A program made the translations under genes and the position numbers. A DNA stretch of 32,924 bases from Bacteroidota bacterium. Lineage in GTDB: Bacteria > Bacteroidota > Bacteroidia > Bacteroidales > VadinHA17. The notes below the pieces were generated by a model. The model ran no database searches, had not been told where the DNA came from, and saw nothing but the letters and a program-made list of their open reading frames with translations. The stretch lies in contig JAKLIJ010000012.1 in the NCBI GenBank assembly GCA_022709665.1, positions 1-32,924 of the forward strand. Direction: 5' to 3'. This document shows, piece after piece, positions 21,602 to 30,713 of this stretch; the stretch's first letter is position 1; every line of letters starts with the position of its first letter.

Positions 21602-23878
21602 ATGAAAAGTTTGATGTTTACCAGAATCGGTTTGCTGACAGGAGTCCTTTCTGTAGTTATGGTTTTAGGGGTCCGGGCACAGGATCTCAAGAGCGCCATC
21701 CAGCTTACCAAGAGTGAGTCGTACGACAAAGCGGAAGAGATGTATAATTCCCTGATACAGAAAGAGCCAGGCAACAGTAAATACTATTTCTATCTGGGTG
21801 AGAACTATCTTCTCAACTATTTTGCAGATACAATTTCGAATACACTTGCTGCTGCTACCAAAGCTGCGTCTGATATATACCAGAAGGGGATCAACGCGAA
21901 CGCAGGCGATCCGCTAAATTACATCGGGATGGCTAAAATAGCCAATTATACCGGTGATAATGCGAAAGCAAATGAGATGAGGACAAAAGCCAGAAGTTTT
22001 CTTCTTCCCTACAAGAAGATCAAAAAGATGACTCCTCCGGCTCCGGAATACGCATTTGCACTTGCAAAGATAGCTGAGTCGTATGTCAACTCTATTGAAA
22101 ATACTGTCGACACCGGTCTTGCCCTTCCTCTTATAAGGCAGGCGCTTACCATTGACAACAAGAATCCCGAGATATATTTTACGGCAGGTGATATTTACAT
22201 GATGGCAAATGACGGTTCGAATGCAATAAAGAACTACAATCTGGCCCAGTTTGCCGATCCTCAGTCGCCTACTGCCGCCATGAAGATCGGTTATGTATAT
22301 TTTAAAGCCCGTGCATTCACCCAGGCGATTCAGAATTTCGAAGAAGCCATCAATCTTAACAACAACTATGCTCCGGCATACAGGGAACTCGGTCAGCTTT
22401 ACTGGCGTGCCGGGCGTCTTGATCAGTCAAAGGAGAACTTCAAGAAATACCTCGATCTGACTGCCGGGAACATTCCTGCAAAGGTAAGGTATGTGAACTC
22501 TCTCTTCTATGCAGGCGATTATGAAGAAGTAATAAAGAACGTTGAGGAGATTCTTGCTATCGATCAGTCGAGGGGCTACATGAACCGTCTTGCAGGTTAT
22601 TCCTACTATGAAAAGGAAAATCCCGATTACGACAAGGCTCTGGCCTACATGGAAAAACTCTTTTCGGTTGTTGAAAAGGATGCTTTGCTTCAGAAGGACC
22701 ACCATTACATGGCAAGGATCCTTGTAAAAATGAATCAGGATTACACAAAGAACCTTGACGAACTGAATTCTCTTAAGAATCAGCTTGACAGGGAGAAGTC
22801 GAGGATGGCTGCTGCCTCTGCAGCCAACAAAGCCAAATTTGCTGCTTCGGTTGATGAGCTGACTAAAAAGGTTAACGAACTTGAACCAAAGGTTGCTTCT
22901 GCCAACAAGGACCTTGACAGGGCGTTCCGCGAGTTTGACCTGGCATTCAAAGCCAAGCGCACCGATGCCTCTGCTCCCATGACTCCGGTTGAGAGAGCCA
23001 TCTTAAGCGAAATGGCAAGCAACTACAACAGTTTCAGAAGGTATGAAGGAGCTGCCAAAACCTGGGCGAAGCTTATAGATCCTTCAAAGGAAAACAACCT
23101 TAATGAATACATGCTTATCGGAAGGGCTTATTACAATGCAGAGAAATACAAATCGGCTGATTCGGTACTTAATGTAGTGATACAGAAATCGCCGGATTAT
23201 CTTCCTGCACATGCTCAGGTTGCACGCACCTACTCGAGGATGGACCCTGATATGAAGACCGGGATCGCCAGGCCCAAATTTGAAAAATACCTCAGCATTG
23301 CAGCCAAGGACAGCCTTGAAAACATGACTGAAATGCTTGAAGCCATGACCTACCTGGGTTATTTTAACATGGAAAACGGCAACTACACAAAAGCCAAGGA
23401 GTATTATAACAGGATGATCAACCTGAATCCAAGGAACAATGAAGGTAAGATCAGAGGATATAATGGTATTGCCGCTCTCGAAACAAGAGCAGCCGGTCAG
23501 GAAAAAACCCTTGAAGGGAAGATAGCCATTCTGGGAAGGGCTGCTGAAGCTTATGGAAAGATACTTGAGATTGATCCGAACAATACCAACGTAAGAAACA
23601 GTCTCAAATGGGTTCAGGATTACCAGGTCTCGGTTAAGAAAGGTATAAACCCGAACGAGATCAAGGGTGTTATAACCGACTCGGCAGGTACCCCGATAGC
23701 TTATGCATCAGTCAGGGTAAAGGACACTGCTGCCGAGAACCTCACCAACGGAAAGGGAGAATATAAATTCGAGATTCCTCAGGGCTCCGAAATACTTATA
23801 ATCAGCGCCCAGGGCTTTAAATCTAAGGAAGTTGAGATCACAAAATCGAGAGTGTACAACGTTAAGCTTGACAGATAA
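21602..23878 (+). CDS. TPR protein with C-terminal carboxypeptidase-regulatory-like domain
   Basis: A 758-residue exported protein (signal peptide ending LGVRAQD, about residue 25). Residues about 30-340 and 470-670 are tetratricopeptide repeats (for example YDKAEEMYNSLIQKEPGNSK, AFTQAIQNFEEAINLNNNYA, YKSADSVLNVVIQKSPDYLP, YTKAKEYYNRMINLNPRNNE). Between them a coiled coil runs at about 385-453 (LDELNSLKNQLDREKSRMAA and on). The last 70 residues are a small beta-sandwich of the CarboxypepD_reg type, IKGVITDSAGTPIAYASV to the final YNVKLDR. It probably works as a periplasmic scaffold for protein contacts. The ATG at 21602 is chosen over an in-frame TTG at 21581. It ends at a hairpin terminator before exbB. 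I found no clear promoter. Confidence 0.85.
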   Translation: MKSLMFTRIGLLTGVLSVVMVLGVRAQDLKSAIQLTKSESYDKAEEMYNSLIQKEPGNSKYYFYLGENYLLNYFADTISNTLAAATKAASDIYQKGINANAGDPLNYIGMAKIANYTGDNAKANEMRTKARSFLLPYKKIKKMTPPAPEYAFALAKIAESYVNSIENTVDTGLALPLIRQALTIDNKNPEIYFTAGDIYMMANDGSNAIKNYNLAQFADPQSPTAAMKIGYVYFKARAFTQAIQNFEEAINLNNNYAPAYRELGQLYWRAGRLDQSKENFKKYLDLTAGNIPAKVRYVNSLFYAGDYEEVIKNVEEILAIDQSRGYMNRLAGYSYYEKENPDYDKALAYMEKLFSVVEKDALLQKDHHYMARILVKMNQDYTKNLDELNSLKNQLDREKSRMAAASAANKAKFAASVDELTKKVNELEPKVASANKDLDRAFREFDLAFKAKRTDASAPMTPVERAILSEMASNYNSFRRYEGAAKTWAKLIDPSKENNLNEYMLIGRAYYNAEKYKSADSVLNVVIQKSPDYLPAHAQVARTYSRMDPDMKTGIARPKFEKYLSIAAKDSLENMTEMLEAMTYLGYFNMENGNYTKAKEYYNRMINLNPRNNEGKIRGYNGIAALETRAAGQEKTLEGKIAILGRAAEAYGKILEIDPNNTNVRNSLKWVQDYQVSVKKGINPNEIKGVITDSAGTPIAYASVRVKDTAAENLTNGKGEYKFEIPQGSEILIISAQGFKSKEVEITKSRVYNVKLDR

Positions 23879-23890
23879 CAAAAACTTTTG

Positions 23891-23935
23891 CTGAGATACC
23901 GGCGGCATGAAAACAAAACCGCCGGTATTCAGTTT
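23891..23935 (+). terminator. Terminator after the TPR gene
   Basis: ATACCGGCGG (23896-23905) pairs with CCGCCGGTAT (23919-23928) over a 13-base loop, and the outer CTGA/TCAG lengthens the stem past one bulged G. A TTTTT run follows. It begins 13 bases after the TPR stop and separates that gene from the exbB promoter. Confidence 0.8.
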
Positions 23936-24050
23936 TTAGTCCCTGACGAAAAAAATAGTTTTTTCATAGGGTATAGCTGCCACCTAACGGTCTTTAGAAT
24001 GGAAATGTCAGGGTTTCTGATGTATTTAGATAGTTAATTTTATTTATACC

Positions 24051-24082
24051 TTTGGAAAAAAACAATTGAAAATATATATTTG
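24051..24082 (+). promoter_or_regulatory. Promoter of the exbB-exbD-exbD-tonB operon
   Basis: TTTG (24051-24054), a 20-base spacer and TATATTTG (24075-24082), both boxes exact matches to the Bacteroidota consensus. The exbB ATG is 39 bases after the -7 box. The rest of the 243-bp gap holds an AT-rich stretch and a far-spaced CCCTGAC/GTCAGGG pair (23941, 24007) of unknown meaning. Confidence 0.8.
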
Positions 24083-24121
24083 CAAGTCAACAAAATTTTA
24101 ACCTAACCAAAATCGATAAAA

Positions 24122-24940
24122 ATGAGTAAACAAGGAAGTTCTTTCAAAGAGTCGCTGTCGAACGTTTTCGCAGTAAGTTCTATTCTGATAGCATTCGTCA
24201 TTTGCTATCTATTGTTTGTCAATGTAATGGGAAACCCGGTTAACTTCGAGGGAAACAACCCCAATGGTCATGCTCTTGAGGGTAATTACCTGGGAATTAT
24301 TTACAAAGGAGGTTTCATTGTTCCCATACTTATGACATGCGTGCTTGTCCTTATCATTTTTGTTATTGAAAGGCTTATCACTCTTTCAAGGGCAAAAGGA
24401 AAAGGCGGGCTCAACACATTTGTCCGTAAGCTCCAGGGTCTTCTCGAAGCTGACAAGATTGAAGAAGCCATCCAGGAGTGTGACAAGCAGAGGGGTTCAC
24501 TTGCCAATGTTATGAAAGCTGGTCTGGCACGTTACCGTGACCTTCAGAATGACAAGGAACTCGAAAAGGACCAGAAGATCCTTTCAATCCAGAAGTCGTT
24601 TGAAGAAGCTACAGCTCTTGAGCTGCCCATGCTTTCAAAGAACATGGTAATTTTCACCACTCTTGCATCAATCTCTGTGCTCATAGGTCTTATCGGAACA
24701 GTTCTCGGTATGATCCGTGCATTTGCTGCTCTTGCACAGTCGGGCGCACCTGATGCACTTGCTCTCTCACAGGGTATTTCGGAAGCTCTTGTTAACACCG
24801 CATTCGGTATTACAGGTTCCACCCTTTCGATTATTGCGTTTAACTATTTCAGCTCAACTATTGACGCATATACTTTCAAAATTGATGAAGCAGGGTTCAG
24901 TCTGACACAGAACTTCGCTGCTTCACTGAGAGGCAAGTAG
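24122..24940 (+). CDS. exbB: MotA/TolQ/ExbB proton-channel family protein
   Basis: A 272-residue inner-membrane protein of the ExbB/TolQ family, which with ExbD turns the proton-motive force into TonB movement. Membrane helices are read at about 15-37, 63-86, 174-200 and 218-243; the family usually has three, and the extra N-terminal one is common in Bacteroidota copies. The core signature is in the last two helices: LASISVLIGLIGTVLGMIRA and ALVNTAFGITGSTLSIIAF. The cytoplasmic loop (about 90-170) holds charged helices such as LLEADKIEEAIQECDKQRG. It heads the four-gene unit exbB-exbD-exbD-tonB with its own promoter. Confidence 0.93.
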   Translation: MSKQGSSFKESLSNVFAVSSILIAFVICYLLFVNVMGNPVNFEGNNPNGHALEGNYLGIIYKGGFIVPILMTCVLVLIIFVIERLITLSRAKGKGGLNTFVRKLQGLLEADKIEEAIQECDKQRGSLANVMKAGLARYRDLQNDKELEKDQKILSIQKSFEEATALELPMLSKNMVIFTTLASISVLIGLIGTVLGMIRAFAALAQSGAPDALALSQGISEALVNTAFGITGSTLSIIAFNYFSSTIDAYTFKIDEAGFSLTQNFAASLRGK

Positions 24941-24979
24941 TAATAAATCTTTTGGTTTAATCATTAAAAAAAGAAAAAG

Positions 24980-25618
24980 ATGCCAAAGATAAGATTACCG
25001 AAAAATTCGCCCCACATCGACATGACGCCGATGGTGGACCTCTTCTCCGTGGTTCTCATATTCCTTATGCTTACCACCACGATGAGGCAGCCAGAGCCGG
25101 CGAATGTTGATACTCCTTTTTCAATATCAGAGACGCCATTGCCTGACTTCAATACGATGACATTCCTGCTTTCAAATGACGGCAAGGTTTTCATGAACTT
25201 CGACAACGGAGGCGACACCATTCTCAAGTACCGGCCGAAAATTCTTACGGCTATGGGTGAGCGCTACGGGATAGAATTCACTGAAGCCGAACTGAGGACC
25301 TTCGAGATGCAAAAATCCTCGATGGGTATTCCGATAGCCCAGATGAAGCAGTTTCTGAATGCCAAGGACAACAATGAGAGAAACGCCCTGCAGGTTGGAA
25401 TTCCGATCGACTCTGCAGACAACCAGCTTTCGTTCTGGATTCTGGCAGCCCGTCAGGTCAATCCGAACATAAAAGCTTCAATCAAGGGGGATTCAAAAAC
25501 CTCTTTCGAAATGGTTGAAAAGGTTCTTGACATACTTCAGGACAGGAACGTAAACAGGTTTAACCTGGTTACAAGCCTGGAAGCGGTAAAAATTAACCTA
25601 GAAGAAATTCAGCAGTAA
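24980..25618 (+). CDS. exbD: ExbD/TolR family protein, first copy
   Basis: A 212-residue ExbD-type protein. One membrane helix at about 17-36 follows HIDMTPMVDLFSVVLIFLML; Asp20 corresponds to the proton-carrying Asp of ExbD. The periplasmic part is long for the family (E. coli ExbD has 141 residues) because of a stretch around 80-130 (YGIEFTEAELRTFEMQKSSM and on) before the usual C-terminal fold (IKASIKGDSKTSFEMVEKVL, DILQDRNVNRFNLVTSLEAV). It lies 39 bases after exbB and is followed by the second exbD after a single base. Confidence 0.9.
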   Translation: MPKIRLPKNSPHIDMTPMVDLFSVVLIFLMLTTTMRQPEPANVDTPFSISETPLPDFNTMTFLLSNDGKVFMNFDNGGDTILKYRPKILTAMGERYGIEFTEAELRTFEMQKSSMGIPIAQMKQFLNAKDNNERNALQVGIPIDSADNQLSFWILAARQVNPNIKASIKGDSKTSFEMVEKVLDILQDRNVNRFNLVTSLEAVKINLEEIQQ

Positions 25619-25619
25619 T

Positions 25620-26300
25620 ATGGCAGAGATAATTCAGCAAGAACAGCAAAAAGGAGGAAAGAGGAGAGCTAAAAAGCATGCTCCTCACATTGATATGACT
25701 CCGATGGTTGACCTTATGTGTCTGCTTATCGTATTCTTTATGCTTACGACTGCTTTCAGCAAGGCCAAGATAATGGAGATAGTACTTCCTGAGAAGATCA
25801 AGGATCCGACAAAGCAGGAAGCTCCCAAGATTTCAGCAAGCCGTACAACAAACATTCTGCTCGGTCCGGACAACAAGGTGTATGTCTATCCAGGTTCAGT
25901 AAAACCTGAGGATTACAGCGCCAATCCGCCCATTCTGCCTCCCCTTACGGCGACAGATTTCAGTGCAGAAGGAATCCGTCGTATTCTTCTCGACAGGAAC
26001 AAAGCCCTCTTTAAGAAGATCAACGATTTCAACGCTGAGGTGATTTCGGGCAAAATACCGATCTCTCAGGATTCCGCCAGAAGCATGGTGGCTCAGCTGA
26101 AAAAAGACGATGACACCGGCCCTATTGTGCTTATCAAAGCGCATAAACTGGCCAATTACGGGAACTTTGTGGATATTCTCGACGAGATGAATATCTGCGG
26201 AATTGCCCGCTATACGTTTGTTAAGATCGCATGGTACGAGGAAATGATGGTGGAACGTGCTGCTGGCATTGCTTCCACTGCCACTGCTTCTGCCAGATAA
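25620..26300 (+). CDS. exbD: ExbD/TolR family protein, second copy
   Basis: A 226-residue ExbD-type protein starting one base after the first exbD stop, so the two are translationally close. The basic N-terminus (QKGGKRRAKKHAPHI) precedes the membrane helix MTPMVDLMCLLIVFFMLTTA; Asp31 is the expected proton carrier. The periplasmic part again has an insert (about 90-150), then VLIKAHKLANYGNFVDILDE, the usual ending fold with MNICGIARYTFVKIAWYEEM. The two ExbDs share little beyond the helix and are likely to form a mixed dimer in the ExbB pore (inference). Confidence 0.9.
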   Translation: MAEIIQQEQQKGGKRRAKKHAPHIDMTPMVDLMCLLIVFFMLTTAFSKAKIMEIVLPEKIKDPTKQEAPKISASRTTNILLGPDNKVYVYPGSVKPEDYSANPPILPPLTATDFSAEGIRRILLDRNKALFKKINDFNAEVISGKIPISQDSARSMVAQLKKDDDTGPIVLIKAHKLANYGNFVDILDEMNICGIARYTFVKIAWYEEMMVERAAGIASTATASAR

Positions 26301-26318
26301 CCCGTAAACCTTAAGAAA

Positions 26319-27101
26319 ATGGCAAAAGATAATTTTAAAGCACCTGCCTTTGATGACATAGTGTTTGAGAGAAGGAATAAGGAGTACGGAGCCTATACAC
26401 TGCGAAAGAAGTACAATCGTAATGTTCTTATTGCACTTTTGATCGGAACAGCGGTTATTGCAACTGCAGTCATTACTCCCTATCTCAATGCGAAAGCAGC
26501 AGAAGGCAGGGCAAAAGCGACTGAAAGACAGGTAGAGATCGTTATGGAAAACCTCGATCAGCCTACCGAAACCGTAGCTCCTCCGCCTCCTCCTCCACCT
26601 CCTCCACAGGATGTTGTTCAGCAGGCAGCCTACGTTCCCCCGGTTGTGGTTGACTCAGTTAAACCTGAGGATGAAGTTCAGCTTATGACAGCAGATCAGG
26701 CATCTGTAGAAGTACAGGATGCTGAAGTGGTAGAAGAAATAGCCATTGTTGCTGAGGAGATCCAGGAAGAGGAAGAAGAGGAAGCTGAACCTTTCGTGGT
26801 TGTTGAGGAAATGCCTATGTTCCCGGGAGGTGAAGTAGAGCTTCTGAAGTACATCATGGAGCATACCCAGTATCCTGAAGTTGCCAAGGAAAACAACATT
26901 CAGGGAAAAGTAATTGTTAGATTTTGTGTTACTGCCAAGGGTGGTGTGGATAAAGTCGAGATATTAAAGGGTGTTGACCCCGAACTCGATAAAGAAGCCA
27001 TCCGCGTTGTAAAGACACTTCCTGCGTTTAAACCAGGCAAACAGGGTGGTAAACCTGTTCCTGTATGGTACATGGTACCTATAAACTTTACTCTCAAATA
27101 A
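26319..27101 (+). CDS. tonB: TonB energy transducer
   Basis: A 260-residue TonB. The N-terminus FDDIVFERRNKEYGAYTLRK is the Bacteroidota TonB lead, followed by a membrane helix at about 36-54. The periplasmic span has a proline run at 88-96 and a Glu-rich run at about 147-158. The C-terminal TonB domain (about 172-260) reads LLKYIMEHTQYPEVAKENNI, QGKVIVRFCVTAKGGVDKVE and KPVPVWYMVPINFTLK. It contacts the TonB boxes of outer-membrane receptors and drives import. It is 18 bases after the second exbD and ends the operon with a strong terminator. No TonB-dependent receptor is in the window. Confidence 0.95.
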   Translation: MAKDNFKAPAFDDIVFERRNKEYGAYTLRKKYNRNVLIALLIGTAVIATAVITPYLNAKAAEGRAKATERQVEIVMENLDQPTETVAPPPPPPPPPQDVVQQAAYVPPVVVDSVKPEDEVQLMTADQASVEVQDAEVVEEIAIVAEEIQEEEEEEAEPFVVVEEMPMFPGGEVELLKYIMEHTQYPEVAKENNIQGKVIVRFCVTAKGGVDKVEILKGVDPELDKEAIRVVKTLPAFKPGKQGGKPVPVWYMVPINFTLK

Positions 27102-27120
27102 TAAAGCTTCCACAATAAGA

Positions 27121-27155
27121 AAAAGCCGGGATCTCACGATCCCGGCTTTTTTATT
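27121..27155 (+). terminator. Terminator after tonB
   Basis: AAAAGCCGGGATC (27121-27133), a TCAC loop and GATCCCGGCTTTT (27138-27150) make a perfect 13-bp stem followed by TTTATTAT. It lies about 20 bases after the tonB stop. On the other strand the same stem ends in A/U-rich sequence and could stop transcription coming from the threonine aldolase gene. Confidence 0.92.
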
Positions 27156-27232
27156 ATAAGGAAAACGTCAGACGGTGAAAATCCCGGAAAACTTCCCTAA
27201 ATCCGGATATAATAGCTGATTTAAAGGCTGAT

Positions 27233-28282
27233 TCAGATTCGCTTTCCTGTCACCTCAGCAAGCAGTCTGACAAAATCATCAATATCCTCCCGGCTGGTAT
27301 CCCAGCTGGTCATCAGCCTGTATTCAGAGGTCATTTCATCCCAGGAATAAAAGAAGTATGATTTCATAACTTCTTCGGCCACACCTCGGGGGAAAACCGC
27401 AAAGACTCCGTTCGACTGTACCTTTTGGGTTATCCTGATGCCCGGCACATCACTCATCTTTTCTGCAAGTATTCCTGCCATTGCGTTTGCATGCGAAGCA
27501 TTCCTTTTCCAGAGATCGTCCCTGAAATAGGCAATATACTGAGCCGATATGTATCTCATTTTTGAAGCAAGGTGCATTCCCTGCTTTCTGATGTACTTGA
27601 AATAAGGAGAAAGCCCCGGCTTAAGAAAACAGACGGCCTCGCCGTACATCATGCCGTTCTTTGTTCCTCCGAACGATAGCAGATCCACTCCGGCGTCGGT
27701 GGTGAATTTTCTGAAGGGCAGACCGAGATAAACAGCTGCATTTGCTATCCTTGCACCGTCCATGTGAAGAAGCATTCCCTTTTCATGTGCAAAATCTGCC
27801 AGTTCTTTTATCTCATCCACAGTGTAAACCGTTCCCATCTCTGATGTCTGTGTTATCGATATGACTCCCGGCTGGCTATGATGTTCAAAGCCAAAGCCGT
27901 GCAAGTGCTTTGAAAGCAGTTCCGGCTTGAGTTTTCCGTCCGGTGTGTCGACAGTCAGAACCTTGCAGCCGGTGAATTTCTCGGGAGCTCCGCATTCATC
28001 CTGCTGTATATGTGCAGTATGAGCGGTTATAACCGAATTCCACGACCGTGTAACTCCTGCTAACCCCAGTGTATTGGCTGCAGTGCCTGTAAAAACAAAC
28101 CATGCAGCGGTATCCTCTCCAAGATGCTCCCTGAATAGCTGAGCCGCCTGCCTGGTATACACGTCATCGCCATATCCCACAACATGTCCCTGATTTGCTG
28201 AAATGATTTCCTTTAGTATCTCCGGATGCACGCCGGCGTTATTGTCACTTGCAAACCCTCTTCTGTTATTTGTTGATTCCAT
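27233..28282 (-). CDS. ltaE: Low-specificity L-threonine aldolase
   Basis: A 349-residue PLP enzyme of fold type I that cleaves L-threonine or allo-threonine to glycine and acetaldehyde. The PLP lysine is K208 in LLSFGGTKNGMMYGEAV; the Asp and Arg that hold the cofactor are in LLHMDGARIANA (D175, R178). The start is MESTNNRRGFASDNNAGVHP, with the DNNAGVHP lead typical of the family, and TGTAANTLGL (65-74) binds the phosphate. A relative, beta-eliminating lyase, cannot be excluded. It is separated from the upstream sugar-carrier gene by a hairpin and is likely its own unit, or the tail of the gal operon if read-through occurs. Confidence 0.9.
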   Translation of the reverse strand: MESTNNRRGFASDNNAGVHPEILKEIISANQGHVVGYGDDVYTRQAAQLFREHLGEDTAAWFVFTGTAANTLGLAGVTRSWNSVITAHTAHIQQDECGAPEKFTGCKVLTVDTPDGKLKPELLSKHLHGFGFEHHSQPGVISITQTSEMGTVYTVDEIKELADFAHEKGMLLHMDGARIANAAVYLGLPFRKFTTDAGVDLLSFGGTKNGMMYGEAVCFLKPGLSPYFKYIRKQGMHLASKMRYISAQYIAYFRDDLWKRNASHANAMAGILAEKMSDVPGIRITQKVQSNGVFAVFPRGVAEEVMKSYFFYSWDEMTSEYRLMTSWDTSREDIDDFVRLLAEVTGKRI

Positions 28283-28300
28283 CGAAAAGCTTATTTTAAA

Positions 28301-28336
28301 TATTACCCCGGTCTCAATATCAGGACCGGGGTAATA
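28301..28336 (-). terminator. Hairpin between the sugar carrier and threonine aldolase genes
   Basis: TATTACCCCGGTC (28301-28313) and GACCGGGGTAATA (28324-28336) make a 13-bp stem with a 10-base loop. On the minus strand only TTTAAAATAAGC follows, a poor U-run, so termination may be partial. Confidence 0.6.
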
Positions 28337-28374
28337 ACCATAGCGTAAAAGCTATAATATTCAGTTGAATTAAA

Positions 28375-29580
28375 CTACCTTATTTTGGATCCTTTCGCTG
28401 CGAAGAACGTGATATAGGCATAATATATAAAGAGGCAGCAGATTGCAACAATCAGTCCTATACCCCTTTGAATTGCACCCATCATGATCGGAAGGAGAGC
28501 AGCTCCAATGACTGATGTGGCTATAACTCCCGAGCCGACCTTTGAATGGGGACCAAGGTCTTCGAGTGCAAGGTTATAGATGCACGGCCACATTATTGAA
28601 TGCATCAGGCCTGTTCCAAGGAACAGGACAAGTCCTATCCAGTTCATTCCCATTCCGCCCAGAACCAGTGAAAGCATGAGCATTACTGCACCGCCTACAG
28701 CACAGAAGCTAAGTATTCTGCTTGCGGAGTATTTGCGCAGGATGAAGATCCCGGCTATACGGCCGACCATCAGCCCGGCCCAGTAATAAGCCAGAAGCCT
28801 GGTCCTCATTTCTCCATCGAAGGCAAATCCCAGTTTTTCTGAGTAATCGGCGAAGAAACTCGGTATTCCGATCTCCACCCCCATATAAAAGAATATGGCA
28901 AGCGAACCGAGCCAGAGATGGGTGTATTTGTAGGCGCTGTCCTTGTATTTCTTTGTACTGCCTTCAGCCGCTTCTCCTTCCTTGATTTCAGGAAGATGCA
29001 GGAAAAACATAATGACCACGATAATAAGAGTTACAATGCCGATACCTGCAAAGGGACCCTGAACTGTTTTGGGATCGGCCTCAGTTCCGGTATTTGCGGA
29101 CACTATAAGCATAGAAACAAAAATTGGAGCTATCACAGTGGCCACCGAGTTCAGCGCGTTGGTAAGGGTAAGCCTGCTTGCTGCCGTTTCGGGACTTCCG
29201 AGAGCATTCACATAAGGGTTGGCAGCGACCTGGAGAAGTACAATACCAATAGCAAATACTGATACTGCACTCAGGAAGCCATAGTAACCCGCTGCCACTC
29301 CGGGGATGCAAAGGAAGAAGCCAAGGCTTATGAGGCCCAGACCTGCAAGAACCCCGTTTTTATAACCAATCCGGTTAAGCAGGTATCCTACCGGTATGGA
29401 AAGGATATAGGCGCCATAAAAGAAAGTATTTGGAAGCTGTTTTTCTACCTCGTTAAGCTTAAAGGCATCCTTCAGATAGTCAATAAGCGAGTTGTTCATG
29501 GTGGTGATGAAGCCAAGCAGAAAGAACAATGTGGCCATCACTATCAGCGGGAACAGAAAATTGGAGTTTTTGTTTGTCAT
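28375..29580 (-). CDS. FucP-family sugar/H+ symporter (glucose/galactose type)
   Basis: A 401-residue major-facilitator protein of the FucP/GluP group with 12 predicted helices. The family lead is LLGFITTMNNSLIDYLKDAF (about 22-41); other typical parts are FYGAYILSIPVGYLLNRIGY, LQVAANPYVNALGSPETAAS and the second-half AYYWAGLMVGRIAGIFILRK. It should import a hexose with protons across the inner membrane. It lies 42 bases after galM on the same strand, so galactose or glucose is the most likely substrate, but substrate cannot be read from sequence alone. It is the last gene of the galK-galM-carrier unit. It is 401 residues, close to the usual length of 410-440. Confidence 0.9.
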   Translation of the reverse strand: MTNKNSNFLFPLIVMATLFFLLGFITTMNNSLIDYLKDAFKLNEVEKQLPNTFFYGAYILSIPVGYLLNRIGYKNGVLAGLGLISLGFFLCIPGVAAGYYGFLSAVSVFAIGIVLLQVAANPYVNALGSPETAASRLTLTNALNSVATVIAPIFVSMLIVSANTGTEADPKTVQGPFAGIGIVTLIIVVIMFFLHLPEIKEGEAAEGSTKKYKDSAYKYTHLWLGSLAIFFYMGVEIGIPSFFADYSEKLGFAFDGEMRTRLLAYYWAGLMVGRIAGIFILRKYSASRILSFCAVGGAVMLMLSLVLGGMGMNWIGLVLFLGTGLMHSIMWPCIYNLALEDLGPHSKVGSGVIATSVIGAALLPIMMGAIQRGIGLIVAICCLFIYYAYITFFAAKGSKIR

Positions 29581-29622
29581 TTTAGTAGGTTTAAGGTTAC
29601 TTATTGCTTAAAAAGATCTTCT

Positions 29623-30678
29623 TCACTGCTTGACTGAGAATTTATAAATGCAGCTATGCCTGTATTCCTCACCCGGATTCAGGATGGGCGAAGGGAAATG
29701 AGGTTTGTTGATGGCATCAGGAAAATTTTGTGTTTCAAGTGCATACGCCCATCTTTTACCATATTTCTTCCCGATTTTTCCTTTTTCGTTGTCGATCCAG
29801 TTTGCAGTGTATAACTGAAGGCCTGGCTGAGTTGTAAAAACTTCAAGCATCCTGCCTGACACAGGACCGGTTACAGTTGCGGCAAGGCCGGCTTGTCCTG
29901 CCGGGTGATCGAGGACCCAGTTGTGATCGTAGCCGGCTCCGAAACGGAGTTGCTCGTCGTCGAGGTCGATATCCCGGCCGATATGTTTCGGACTTGTGAA
30001 ATCGAATGGAGTGCCTTTTACGGAAAGGATTTCACCTGTCGGGATATTTGTTTCATCAGTAGGAGTGAAAAACTTGCCGTTAATGGTCAGTTCATGGTCA
30101 TAAATGCTTCCTGAGCCCTCTCCTTCCATGTTGAAATACGAGTGACCGGCAAGGTTTACCACAGTTGGTTTGTCGCTTGTGGCATGGTAATCTGCCCTTA
30201 ATTCATTTTCGTCGGTAAGGGTGTAGGTTACCGTAGTTTTAAGGTTACCCGGATATCCTTCCTCACCGTCGGGTGAGAAATATTCCATTTTAACTTTTTC
30301 GGGCGAAGCATCGACTACATGCCAGACTGCCTTGCTGAATCCTTTGATGCCCCCGTGAAGGTGATTGGGTCCGTTATTGACTGCCAGCGTATATTGTTTC
30401 CCGTTAATTGAGAACCTCCCCTTTTCAATACGGTTTGCACATCGACCGCATACTGCGCCCATATACGGACTGTTCATTCCGGTATAATCGGCTATGTTGT
30501 CATATCCCTGGACCACATCTGCAAAGTTTCCTTTCCGGTCGGGAACGAATATGCTCACTATTATTGCTCCGTAGTTTGTAATCTGAGCAACAATTCCGTT
30601 TTTATTCCTGAGAGTGTATAAGCCTGTAGGCTTCCCGTTAAAAACACCTTTGAATGAATCTTCCTTTACAATATTCAT
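29623..30678 (-). CDS. galM: Aldose 1-epimerase (galactose mutarotase)
   Basis: A 351-residue GalM-type mutarotase that interconverts the alpha and beta anomers of galactose and other aldoses. Catalytic residues by alignment with the known enzymes are H107 in NNGPNHLHGGIKGF, H179 in VVNLAGHSYFN, D251 in FGAGYDHNWVL and E315 in AYALETQNFPDAIN. No signal peptide is seen, so it is cytoplasmic. It is 35 bases downstream of galK and 42 bases upstream of the sugar carrier, consistent with one operon for galactose use. Confidence 0.95.
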   Translation of the reverse strand: MNIVKEDSFKGVFNGKPTGLYTLRNKNGIVAQITNYGAIIVSIFVPDRKGNFADVVQGYDNIADYTGMNSPYMGAVCGRCANRIEKGRFSINGKQYTLAVNNGPNHLHGGIKGFSKAVWHVVDASPEKVKMEYFSPDGEEGYPGNLKTTVTYTLTDENELRADYHATSDKPTVVNLAGHSYFNMEGEGSGSIYDHELTINGKFFTPTDETNIPTGEILSVKGTPFDFTSPKHIGRDIDLDDEQLRFGAGYDHNWVLDHPAGQAGLAATVTGPVSGRMLEVFTTQPGLQLYTANWIDNEKGKIGKKYGKRWAYALETQNFPDAINKPHFPSPILNPGEEYRHSCIYKFSVKQ

Positions 30679-30713
30679 AATTGCTTAAATGTCAATTTAT
30701 TTGCCAATTGAAA

